A program made the position numbers and the translations under genes. Below, one piece after another: positions 9,439 to 20,500 of a stretch of DNA of 64,000 nucleotides. Below the pieces are notes generated by a model. The model made no database searches. It was given only the letters and a program-made list of their open reading frames with translations, and had not been told where the DNA came from. The DNA is from Chrysogorgia sp. JL179-B06 (Eukaryota; Cnidaria; Anthozoa; Scleralcyonacea; Chrysogorgiidae), in contig JAYKKM010000071.1 in NCBI GenBank assembly GCA_035772405.1, positions 958,001 through 1,022,000 of the forward strand, in the 5' to 3' direction. How positions within the stretch are numbered: the stretch's first letter is position 1; the number at the start of each line of letters is the position of its first letter.

Positions 9439-12400
9439 CTAATGTCTTAATGGACGTGGATATTGTACAGCGACATCAATATAGTCTCCAATTTGAAACT
9501 TTTTCGACTCCAAAGTCACTCCATCTGTTGGTCCTTTTCTTCCTGACGTTGTTGAGCCAAGTTCTTTCAATAAAAATCCAGCTTGACGTGGGTTTGGAAA
9601 AACTGTTGCGAAATCAAAAGTTGTTCCTTTCTTTCTGGCATCTGGGTTGACTTCCTTGATCAATGTCATAAGCTCCTTCAATGTAGCATCTTTCCTGAAA
9701 CAAGACAAAAATATTATGGGTACATTTCTGGCCTATGGTAAGATTTAAGGCTTATAATTTAGGAATGGGATGACTTGATGAAATATTATCAAAGGTGACT
9801 GTTTTCCACATTCAGTTCTTATTTAGAAATTTAAACAAAAAAGATTGGGTTAAAAAATGTTCGATGTAATTAATATAATGCTGGGGAATACACAAATGCA
9901 ATTACGTCAAGACCCACATGGCAGACAGATTAATATTTTGACTGTGAATGTAAAGTATTATCAAGGAAAGCACTCAGTAGAAACTGCTTTTAGCTTAAAA
10001 ACTCCAGACTCTGGGTCTAGCCACTTCTTTTGAGATCCACAAAAATAAAAATCCCGAATAAGTTTACAGTTCATTTGAAAATAAAAATAATGTAAACTAA
10101 AATATTACACTGCATTATTCATGATAAACGTTAGTTCAGGATTTGTGTCTGTGTCACACACTCGCAGATGCTGTGTTTGTGAAACTTAGTATATACTTCA
10201 CTATGAAATGTGAATTAATTGAATTATGTAGCAGGATTGAGGATCAATGTCATATTTAACTCTACAATGTAGAACGTTCCTGGCATTTCTACCATTGGCA
10301 GTCTTAAGTATTATTTGTCATTTTTTTCAAACAGCTCATTCCTATTTGATCCATTAGAAAGAGTTGACTTGACACTTTTCAAACAATTCATAAATCTTTA
10401 GCAATCAATCATTTCCTTTTATAGTACTTTATTAGAGTTATCAGAGTTTATTGTCTTTATCCCACTTGTTAATTTTATTCTGCAGACAATTTAATTCCAG
10501 TTAGCACCAGAGGTACTTTACAAAGTGACACGTCTAGAGCATACAGGGTTAAGACATTATAATGATATGGGTATAACCAAAGGTGATTTAGCCAATGAAC
10601 GACCACACAAGATTGCATATAAGGTCAACTCTGGCTTGCAGGGCTTTGTTATGCAATATTACAACTTTCTTATGGCTAATTCCAAAAAAGCAAGTAGAAA
10701 TAATATTGCATAAAAACAGATTGTTGATAAATTTTAATCTATGTTTTGTATTACAAGGAAAACTATTAAAACGCAGTTCTACTCTGAAATTAAAAACATC
10801 ATAACAAAGTGGGATTAGTCTGTGTATTTGTATATTAAATACCAGCAACTTGCCATTAAAAATGTGCTTTTAAAAGTTAGTCTATGCTTTAATAATATGT
10901 TAGTAGTTACTGCAGTTCTGGTAGCTGGTAAGAGATAAACACTATCAGGTATTCTTCATCTAATTACATGTACATGTTTACTTTGTTGCACAAGCTTAAT
11001 AATTCTTGTCTTACATGAAGGGCTTCGCTCGAAACGTCAGTATTTCGTTACTAAAAATCTTGGCAGTTTACCAGCCTATGCAGTACTCTACTTTTTTACT
11101 ACTCTCGGATAATAATTTTACTACCTGTCATAATGGTTGATGTAATAGAGTGTCCATCTATCTCTCCTATGAGTAAAGACTGCTTTGCATACAGCAGACA
11201 AAAGACAAGATAGATCCACACTCTATTACATCGACCACTATGACCCATTGCGATCGTGGCGACCAAATGGAAACCAGGCTTTAGTACACAAAATTATTTT
11301 AAGATATCAAGCCACTTGTAAATCATTGGATAATGGATCTTACCAAAACCTCTTTAACACAATTTTAACAAGTTTGCATACTCGCTGTTGTCCATATTAT
11401 ACAGTTAATACCTTTCATAGACACCAAGGTCATAAAACCACCCCACAGATCAATTAAGACCAAACACAAAAGCACTTGTTGATTTCCACTGAGAGAAAAT
11501 AATAAGCCAATTTCTAGCATAAGTGGGTGATTTCATAATGCTATCAGACCACACATTCTGCAACACCTTTTTAAGCTCAAATGTATTTGCAGTTTACCTA
11601 ATGATTGATAATCAACACTGAATGTTCAAAAAAACTTTTTAAAGCCAGAGTAGCTTCAAACTATGTCTGATTTATCACCTGGTTGCGTTGCGAAATTATT
11701 TGTCTATGACATGTTACGAAAACCAGAACTAGGACTCCTGTGAAGAACACTTACCATGTGTATATTTGTAGTTCATTGGATGGAAGACTCATTCTAGAAA
11801 ACTCATCAGGTCTAAAAATTATAACACAAAATAGTAAAAAAGATACCCTTTTACTAATAGGGATGCACTAGTTATTATCAGACATTTATACCAATCACCA
11901 TCCATTTTCCTGTACTGTACATGTGGTGGTTTTGTGAGAAAAAACTCAAAATTATAAATATTGGTACAGAGAAAAATCAGCTAATTATACAAAACCAACT
12001 TGTATCTTAATTTATCATACAGTGACTCTCTCTAACGCGGACACCTTCGGGGCCAAATTTGTTGTCCGCCTTAGAGAGGTGTCCGCCTTAGAGAGGTGTC
12101 CGCCTTAGAGAGGTGTCTGCCTAAGAGAGAGTTCACTGTATATGTAAATTCCCATTTTCTCAATTGCCTTATCCCTTATAAGCTAATCTCATAAATCTGT
12201 ATTTATTTTTTTTCACTATAGTAGAACGGATTGACTAATTTACCTATGATGTCGTCCACTGGTCCAGAATACTCTCAAAAGTAAAGGGCAGGTCTAACAA
12301 AGTAAATAATTAACAGTTAGTATCCAGTTTCCCATAATATCATTGGCTGCTTTTTGCAAACAAGAATTAGAAATAGGATGCTGGTAATAGGTATTACACA

Positions 12401-12713
12401 ATATTTGGTTATGATTGTAATAGTACCAACAAGGCGGGCAGCCAGGGTTTTTATTTATATCTGTTAAGTACTTACTTCACAAACCAACCATATTTACGGT
12501 AGCAATGTGAATGTAGCATATTATTACCTACAATATATTTGTTTGTTCTTTTTATATATTTTTCTCAGTTTGAAAGGAAGATAGCCCAGTAAAACCTAAC
12601 CATACCTTTTCTCTATCAATAGGTTTAGTTTGTTGTAGACGCTGCTGTATAGGCGATTTTGAACGAGATCTTGATTTCGATCGTGAACGAGAACGCTTTC
12701 TTCTTTCCGCCAT
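9439..12713 (-). CDS. SAP18: SAP18, Sin3A-associated 18 kDa polypeptide / splicing-linked ubiquitin-fold protein
   Basis: Four minus-strand exons, 12713-12606, 12293-12244, 11811-11755 and 9694-9439, join with GT-AG introns to give 156 residues; human SAP18 is about 153. Exon 1 encodes an RS-rich start and PIDREK; exon 2 TCPLLLRVFWTSGRHHR; exon 3 PDEFSRMSLPSNELQIYTW; exon 4 DATLKELMTLIKEV, then ARKKGTTFDFATVF, SGRKG and KFQIGDYIDVAV. All are SAP18 signatures in order. The protein is a ubiquitin-fold subunit of the nuclear Sin3-HDAC corepressor and of ASAP/PSAP complexes (with RNPS1 and Acinus or Pinin) that act on splicing. Its N terminus has an unusually dense run of Arg-Ser pairs (residues about 4-20). 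It shares a short divergent promoter with AK9. Intron 2 holds a small MITE; intron 3 is about 2 kb. Confidence 0.95.
9709..11750. other. SAP18 intron 3
   Basis: AT-rich intron. It contains the repeat at 11131-11290 and, near 11018-11042, GGGCTTCGCTCGAAACGTCAG, which recalls the second half of a hammerhead motif. I see nothing else in it; short open frames here lack recognisable domains. Confidence 0.6.
11131..11290. repeat. Dispersed repeat shared with 36390-36570
   Basis: Contains GACTGCTTTGCATACAGCAG, ACACTCTATTACATCGACCA and GGCGACCAAATGGAAACCAG, all recurring with few changes at 36390-36570. There the sequence is arranged as a foldback with about 50-bp arms. Family unknown, possibly attached to the LINE at 35740-36340. 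Confidence 0.6.
12020..12138. mobile_element. 119-bp TA-flanked MITE, pogo/Tc1-mariner-like ends
   Basis: Begins CAGTGACTCTCTCTAA and ends TTAGGCAGAC-type sequence on the other strand, closing with AGAGAGAGTTCACTG. It is flanked by TA on both sides (12018-12019, 12139-12140), the target duplication of Tc1/mariner/pogo elements. Inside are three tandem copies of a 17-bp unit, GTCCGCCTTAGAGAGGT. The same motif, as GTCCATCTTAGAGAGGT, builds the minisatellites at 23215-23945 and, inverted, 27476-28566. It lies in SAP18 intron 2. Confidence 0.75.
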
Positions 12714-12859
12714 GTTGAAAACGTGCGGTTGTAAATTAGTACCCACTCTCCTTAACGCATTGTCCGTGTGTTGCTTGGTTACGTATAAAATGGTTTGACA
12801 CTTGGCTTGATAGATATTACTCCAAAATATGGCTATTTTTTGAAAAAGACAAGTAGATA
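12714..12859. promoter_or_regulatory. Divergent promoter of SAP18 and AK9
   Basis: Only 146 bp separate the two start codons on opposite strands, so both 5' UTRs and core promoters must fit here or overlap. GTTGCTTGGTTAC at 12770-12782 resembles an imperfect RFX X-box (two GTTGC/GGTTAC-like half sites with a short spacer). A TATA-like TATAAAA occurs at 12784-12790. The bidirectional arrangement is seen directly; factor binding is inference. Confidence 0.6.
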
Positions 12860-14034
12860 ATGACACGAATTTTATCAAGAGACAGAGATAAGGACCCATT
12901 TAACGATGACGAGGTATGAAAAACGGTGAAAATTTCCAGCTTCTCACAAAAACTCGCGAGCAAAGCTGGCCATTGACATTGTTCATGTTTTTCTGGTCGC
13001 TATAACTTGTATTTGTTGCAGCATTCTGTTGTATTATTATATTATATTATTAGAAGTTTATTTATCTAATTACTAAACATTCAATGTATATTATGAATGG
13101 TTTTAGGCAGAAAGACGGTTCTTATTATCCAACCCTGTCTGTTTTGTCATCCTTGGTAAACCTGTAAGTTTTCTTCAACATAATATTTTGTAAAGGGTCG
13201 TTGACATTTTCTACGAATTTGAGAACTTGCCTTATTTCAGGTTTTCTATTTTGTAGGGTTCTGGGAAAACAACTTTGGCAAAAAAGTTGGCTAAAACATG
13301 GAAATGCGAGCTTGTGAATGGTAGGTAATAATTTTGCTAGACAATTATGTATATACCGATCAATTTGAAACATCACCATCTGATCCCCCCCCCGGGCAGA
13401 CCCCGGGAATTTGAACTTTTGAAAATTTGGTTGTTCAAATCCCCATCCCCCTGGGTGAAAAAGTGTTCAAATGCCCTACTATGACAAGAAATTAAACGGG
13501 CAAATGCCTGCATGACCCCATGGCCAAATTATGAAACTGGAAGTACAGAAATTCCACTCCATTTTTGACAAACCAGTCCTTGACGAAAGTGGAATCTTTC
13601 CTTTTAAAATCTAACAATAACAATCGTTCAACTGATTCCGCCACCACTGTAAAGAAAATGGTGGCCATGACAAAGCTTTTGTTAGACCGCGAGCAGGAAT
13701 TCCACCCGAAAACGTACAAATTCTAGACTTCTGGTTCAAATTCCCCACCTGGCAAAAGGCCATTTCTCATGCACATAATTGGTCAGCCAAGTTTGTTGAT
13801 ATTGTGCAAGGTGACACCTACATACATGGTTTGATAAAAACCTCTATTTTTTTTAATACAGGGACAGTGCCACTGCTTCAAGCAATGGAACTTTCAACAG
13901 AAACTGGTGTTAAGGTAAGAACTACTAGCTGTGTAATTTTTGTTGTTGTTACTGTTTTCTTTTGTTGTTGTTTTTTGTTATTGTTGCTGTTGTTTTTTGT
14001 TGTTGCTGTTGTCTTTTGTTGTTACTGTTATCTT

Positions 14035-14071
<37 letters not shown>

Positions 14072-14156
14072 CTTTTGTTGTCTTTTGTTGTTATTATTGT
14101 TGTTGTTGTTGTTGTTTTTTGTTGTTGCTGTTGTCTTTTGTTGTTACTGTTATCTT

Positions 14157-14196
<40 letters not shown>

Positions 14197-14318
14197 CTTT
14201 TGTTGTTATTGTCTTTTGTTGTTGTTGTTGTTGTTGTTTTTTGTTGTTGCTGTTGCCTTTTGTTATTACTGTTGTTGTTGTTGTTGTTGTTTTTGTTGTT
14301 TTTTGTTGTTATTGTTCT

Positions 14319-14360
<42 letters not shown>

Positions 14361-14405
14361 TTTTTTGTTGTTGCTGTTGCCTTTTGTTATTACTTTTGTT
14401 ATTAC

Positions 14406-14443
<38 letters not shown>

Positions 14444-14554
14444 TTTGTTGTTGCTATTGCCTTTTGTTATTACTTTTGTTGTTGTTGTTGCTGTTGTTGT
14501 TGTTGTTGTTGGGTTTTTTTTGTTGTTGTTTTTTGTTGTTATTGTTATTGTCAT

Positions 14555-14586
<32 letters not shown>

Positions 14587-17500
14587 GCTTGGTTGGTTGG
14601 TTGGTCTTTACAACAGAATTATCCTGCCCTTGGTCTTTTTGCACAGACCTTGCTCCTCGTCACCCAATCTGTACTGAAAGACTGTGGGCAGGGTAACTTT
14701 GACGTAAAGTCACTACATTGTAAGTGTTTAATAATGCCATATAACTGTAAATATAACTTATTGTAGATAATATTTTCTCATTTTAATCTATTTTCTAGGC
14801 ACAGACAATCTTATCAAGAGGTGAAGCTATCCCTGAGGAACTTGCATCTCAAGTTCTCAATGAAAAAATTGCTTCACCTGAAGTAGCTCATCATGGTACA
14901 GTACGACTACTATACAGTACTAATATTTATAAATTTATAAATATATTACTTGTTAGTACAAAATGTTAATTCTAATTTCTAGACCTTATCATGACTAGCA
15001 TAATGTGTTGTGTATCATTCATTACTGTAGGTTATGTCCTTGATGGTTTCCCATCACTGTGTGAAGATTGGATGTCAATGAAAGAACAACTTGAACAAGT
15101 TAAAAACTGGAAATACAAACCTGACTTTATCATAAATATTAAGGTATAATAATTACAGTATATAGCATTATAGCCATGTTGAATATCACACGTCAAAAGA
15201 AGGATATAGTTGAAAATGTATTCTACTGCCACCTTTGTTTTCAAATTGATTTTTAGATCCCTGATAAAGATCTTGAAAACCGTTGCATCAACCAACGTGT
15301 TGATCCAGTCACAAACAAGTTATATACAAAAGATATATATGATCCTGTGACAGCTGTAAAGACTGATGAAGAACAAGAAAAAGATGAAGATGAGAAGGAT
15401 GGTGACCAAGATGATGATGATGATGATGATGATGAACTAAGTGATAATGATGATGAAGATGATGATGAAAAAGTAAGATTTGATTTGATTTAATATATTT
15501 GTCACAAGTAAAACATATATACATTATAACAAACTTGTAAAAGGATAAGAAATTAAAAATGCGACAAGTGGAAGAAACAGGTCTGAATATTCCTAACACA
15601 CAAAAATAATTAAATATTCACCAGCTGTTAATGTGGTCTAGTGGTTACCACACATGTCTATGAGCTGGGAGACACAGGTACCTCCATTCAGGGTTTTAAA
15701 AATAATTGAGGAGAAAGTGCTGCCTTTGTAATAATATCAGCAAATGGTAAGACTTTCGAGTCTAATCGGATAACGACCTTAAATCATAGGCCCTCGGAAC
15801 CCCTATCAATTGGGCTTCTAGCCTGTTGCAGTATTCCGTTCACCAAAGAGTGATAAAACTAGTAATGCTTTTGAGATCATTGGGTAACTTATTCCACAAT
15901 AAAAACCACCCTATTAAAATAAAAATGTTTTAAGTAATCCTGCTTGATAAAATTAACTCAATAGTTGTTGGAATATTTCTGAATAATGTGTATTATTACT
16001 GTACTGTATGTTTAATGTTTAATTATAATGTTATGATTATTACATCTATATGTACAAATGTGATTATGGTCTTAATGCTGGAGCAAAGCATTCTTAATGG
16101 TAGAGGTTGGTCAGTAGAGGGTCGATTTGGTCAGTTGGTAGCGTACAGGTTGTTGGTTCTTGATCAGTAGAGTAGTTGGTTCTTGATCAGGAGAGTATTT
16201 CTTAAACCGGTTGCCAGTTTCAGCTGGTCATGGCAAAGTCGTAGGACTTCGGTAGTGAGGTGGTCCAAGTGGGTGTTCGACGATGAACTAGTACGTGAAA
16301 CTGAAGATTGGCATCTTGTGTGAGACATACTTTTTAGAATAACTTTGTATTGAATAACCCTCATGTATTGATGCTTTGACGAAGGCAGTCAAGACGAGAA
16401 TGAGCTAATGCTTATTGCCTTGGAATGTCCAGTTAGGTTAGATCCTATTAGATAACTTGTGCGTGCGCTTTTAGCAAATGTTAGGAGCGATAAGCGCGAC
16501 AGACACAGGGGGTTGTTGGTGGTAGATTGCGCTATTGCGTGAGAGTATTTAGATGTTCTAATCAATCCCAAATTATCTATAGTTAATATAAAATGGCACT
16601 TTACATTAAATTCTAGGAATTTAGTGATGAGGAAGATGGTGAAGGTTTTCCAGGTGAAATTCTCTCAAGGCTTGTTGTTAGACCTGAAGACCTTCCTGAA
16701 AATGTAACATCCAGTATAAAAAGATATAAAGAGCTGATGTTGAGAATGCTTGAGGTAATAATTATGTTTTATTACTGTTAAGGTCAAATAATAATGATGT
16801 GGTTAGAGGAACAAGATTGCAGCTTTATGAAATTGTGCAAACTCTTTTTAAAATATATATTCTTATATAAAGGACTACATGGCAGATCACGACCAACAAA
16901 AACTTATTGAAGTGGATGGTAACTTACCACCAAAAGCTATTTTCAAGGTATGTATATACAGTAACTAATATACAATTAGTTCATTTAATAATTAATACTG
17001 TTACTACACAATTGCTTTTAGACCTTTGTAATTAAGTGATGGTATAAAATTAAGTTTTACTTTACATGTAGGCTGTAATGATGAAATTGAACACATTTGC
17101 ATTAAGCTGTGCTTTAACAACACTGCCCTTACAAGGTGATGAAGATTCAGAGGAGATCTCAAATGACACTGACACAGATGATCTTTTACGTTCCTTGGCT
17201 GCATCAGAGATGATTGCTCCAAAATTCAGATGGCGTCGTAGTCGTTGGGGAAGGCTCTGTCCAGTTGAACTTCATAATGGCAATCTTGTACATGGTCAAG
17301 CACAGAATGCAGTAAGGTAAATTGAAAGTATACAGGTAGTCCTTAGCAGGGGCGTACAGGTAGGGGGGTCCATGGATCCCCCAGTAAGCGTTCCTGCCAC
17401 GCCCAGTCGGTGCATTTTTGGTCAATAAGTTGGGTGATTTTGGGAAGAAGAAGAGTTGGAGGAGGAACTATGAGAAAAGAAAGAAGTATAAAGAAGTATA

Positions 17501-20500
17501 CTTGTTTCTAGATTGTTTAAACTAATTGTCTATAACGACTATGAGTACAGTAATGCGGACTACCATATGAATAATATTGTATTCGTAGTTGTGTCATACT
17601 CTGAATATTTTTGCTGTTAAAATATTAAATGTATACAGTATACCTTAAGAAAGTTTAAGAATCTATAAATATATACTTGAATAATACTCTTAGCTGGCTG
17701 TTTTTTAGAGTTAGGAGTTTGGCGTGTGGCGGCAGGCGGACAGAAGCATACCGTAATTTATGGTCTGGGGACGACTCGGTCAAACTCTAGTGGACGGTCC
17801 TTAGCACTAATTAGTTTCCCACCTATGAAATTGAGGTGACCCCATCTCATCTACATAATATATACATAATTATATGTAACTATAAATGTACAGTAGTTCA
17901 ACTAATTATTAACTTAAATTTACCTAGCTCATACTTGTGTGCTTATACAGTAGCACTTCAATATAGTAAATTTTATTATTACAAATAAGGTCTGCAATGT
18001 AGCACTCTGAGTTTGCATTAAAGCTTGAGTTAGCAAACAATTTACTATATTGAAATAAGCTTCAAGTCACATTTAATATTTATATATTATAGCACTTATA
18101 TATTCCATGGATATAGCTTTGAATGTTATTAAGATTATCTTGAAATGTATGTGTCATTTCTTTCAGTTTTCTAGATAAAATATATTGTCTGTCTTCAAAC
18201 GAGGCCTTGACCACTTTTATACGGAATCCACGGCCTTTCTTAGCTGAGCCATGTCCACCTTGCAAAATATGTATTGTTGGTCCACCATGCTCAGGAAAAA
18301 CAACACTTTCCAAAATTATTGCACAAAGATACCAAGCACAGGTGAGAGTTCAGCTAGGGTCAATTTGTGTAGTATTATTGTAGTGTTTTTGAGATATATC
18401 AGTTTGTTTGATATGGAAATGTACGGAATTTACGTCACACATGCATAATGACTTATTGGAGAAATGTGTGTATCTCTTTCATTCTTGAACGAAATCCTTT
18501 CAAATCGAGAAGTTTGGTGTCGTGGGAGAAACACACACACGTGTTATTCACACTTTAGTGTTTTTATTTGATGAACGCAAAGATAGATAACATTCTCTGA
18601 TAACTCATTATGCATGTGTGACGTAAATTCCAGACATTTCCATATCAAACAAACTGATATATCTCGAAGAAACGAAAATCTTCAAAAGAAGTTACTTTAT
18701 CATTTTAAAAGTTCTTCCAAAAAAGACAATAAAATTTTTTGAAGTTAGGGGCACGTACAGTATTTAAGTATTTTTATTTTTAAGTATTTTTCGACAAGAA
18801 CTTATAGCTAATAAACTAAACTTCATATTACATGACATTGCTAACATAGATAAGCTGACTATTTGTCTGTCTTCTCTTCACATTTGTTTGAAGTTTAAAA
18901 ATTATTTGTTTTTTTCAGTATCTTGATGTAGATAGTCTGGTTCTGCAGAAAAAAGATGCTGCTAGACAAAAGCTGTTGGAAGATGTTCGACAAGAAGCAT
19001 TAGAGGCAGCCATTGCTAAAGTTTCACTTGCTATACAAATGGAGAAAGAAGATCAAGAAGAACGTAAGAAATTAAGAAACTCTGCATGTGTTTTATTGGT
19101 ATGAGAAGGAAACATAATTAACATTTTTACATAGTTTGTGAAGTTTCTAGTAATGATTTCTGAATTACGAAATCAAGTACAGCTCATGTGTGTAAAATAA
19201 ATATTTATTTTGAATTAATATTTTATAGGCGAAGCAGAGGGAAAACTCACGGGAGAAAAAGAAAAAACTGTTGTTGAAGAAGATGAGCCAAATGATGTTG
19301 GAGAGGAAGAGGACAAAGTGGAAGGAAATGACGCAAATGAAGGAGACGGTGGTGGGGAAAATGAAACACAGAAAGAAATAGATGAAACATCTGTTAAGGA
19401 AGATGATGTTGTGGACCAAAATCATCCAGAGGTATGTTGGAGACTGATGCTAGTAATTTGGTGTTATATCTTACACCAAACACCGCTCTCCACTGTCTTC
19501 TATCAGCAACTCTACTCAGATCCACGACTTTACCATCATCTCGAACGCAATCCATCCATCGCTTTCTCAGTCGCCCTCTTCCTTGTTCCCGTCTCCCTTG
19601 GACTCCACTGACCATCTAACAAACTCGTCCTCTTCTCTTTGACGTGTCCGGTACCACCTCATTCTGCTTTCTCTTATCTTCTCTCTCAGTTCCGTCACCT
19701 TCACTTCCTGCCTTATGTCTTCATCAGTCTCATTCTCTCCCGTCTTGTCACTCCTCTAATCTCTTGCATACATCTCATCTCCGCTACTTCCAGCTACTTC
19801 ACATGTTCTTCCTTCACTGCCCAAGTCTCTACATAAACCACCGGACTAACCATGGTCTTGTACACCTGTGTCTTCAGTCTCATTGGCATCCGTCTGTCGT
19901 AGATTACTCCACTCACATTACTCCATGCATTCCCTGTCTTGCCTGCACTTTTTTGCACAAATTTCAGTGTCATGAACAAATTGCATTTTGAAACATACAA
20001 TACAATTCTTATCCAAAGTATATGAAAATGATAACATATAAAAACTTTCAAAAATTATAGATGAATGAAAAACTCGTTCTAGAAAAATGAATGAAAATGT
20101 GAAATGTACCCAATGGCATTTTTTGTAAGATATAAATCCCGAGAACGAGGGATGTATCCTATATAAAGCCCCGAGGATGCATAGCGTCCGAGGGCTGTAT
20201 ATCGCATACATCCCGATGTTCGAGGGATTTATCTGGCTTATTTCATGATTGAGGAGGTTTTCCAACAAGATTTTTAAATAAGTTTGTATATCTTCCCTGA
20301 CAGATATTAATTTGTTATATTTCATTTGATAGAACGTTTTGGTTAAAAGCTGTTGACTTAATAATTAATATTTCAGGTACTTAGACTGGTTAATGAAGCC
20401 ATGGGCGCAGCGGAGACACGCGAACCAGAGATATCTGCAGAAGATTACGTTGAAGTTGTGGAAGAAGCAATCCAAGCTCGCTGTAAAGAAGTTGAGGAAT

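Noticed and set aside
10525..10848. Overlapping open frames of 60-86 codons in SAP18 intron 3
   Set aside because: No recognisable domain, frames on both strands overlap, and the region lies between confirmed SAP18 exons.
11018..11042. GGGCTTCGCTCGAAACGTCAG as a hammerhead
   Set aside because: GAAAC-GTC is present but the CTGANGA half is poor (ATGAAGG) and stem I does not pair well, so I did not list it as a separate ncRNA.
13107..13155. An earlier donor in AK9 exon 2 (CTTG|GTAAAC)
   Set aside because: Using it breaks the P-loop. The donor at 13163/13164 (CCT|GTAAGT) gives GKPGSGKTT across the junction with the correct phase.
13804..14766. A 320-codon frame rich in Cys, Leu and Val, and a poly-Gln/Asn/Thr frame on the other strand
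   Set aside because: Products of the (TTG)n microsatellite. The part matching AK9 is only exon 4.
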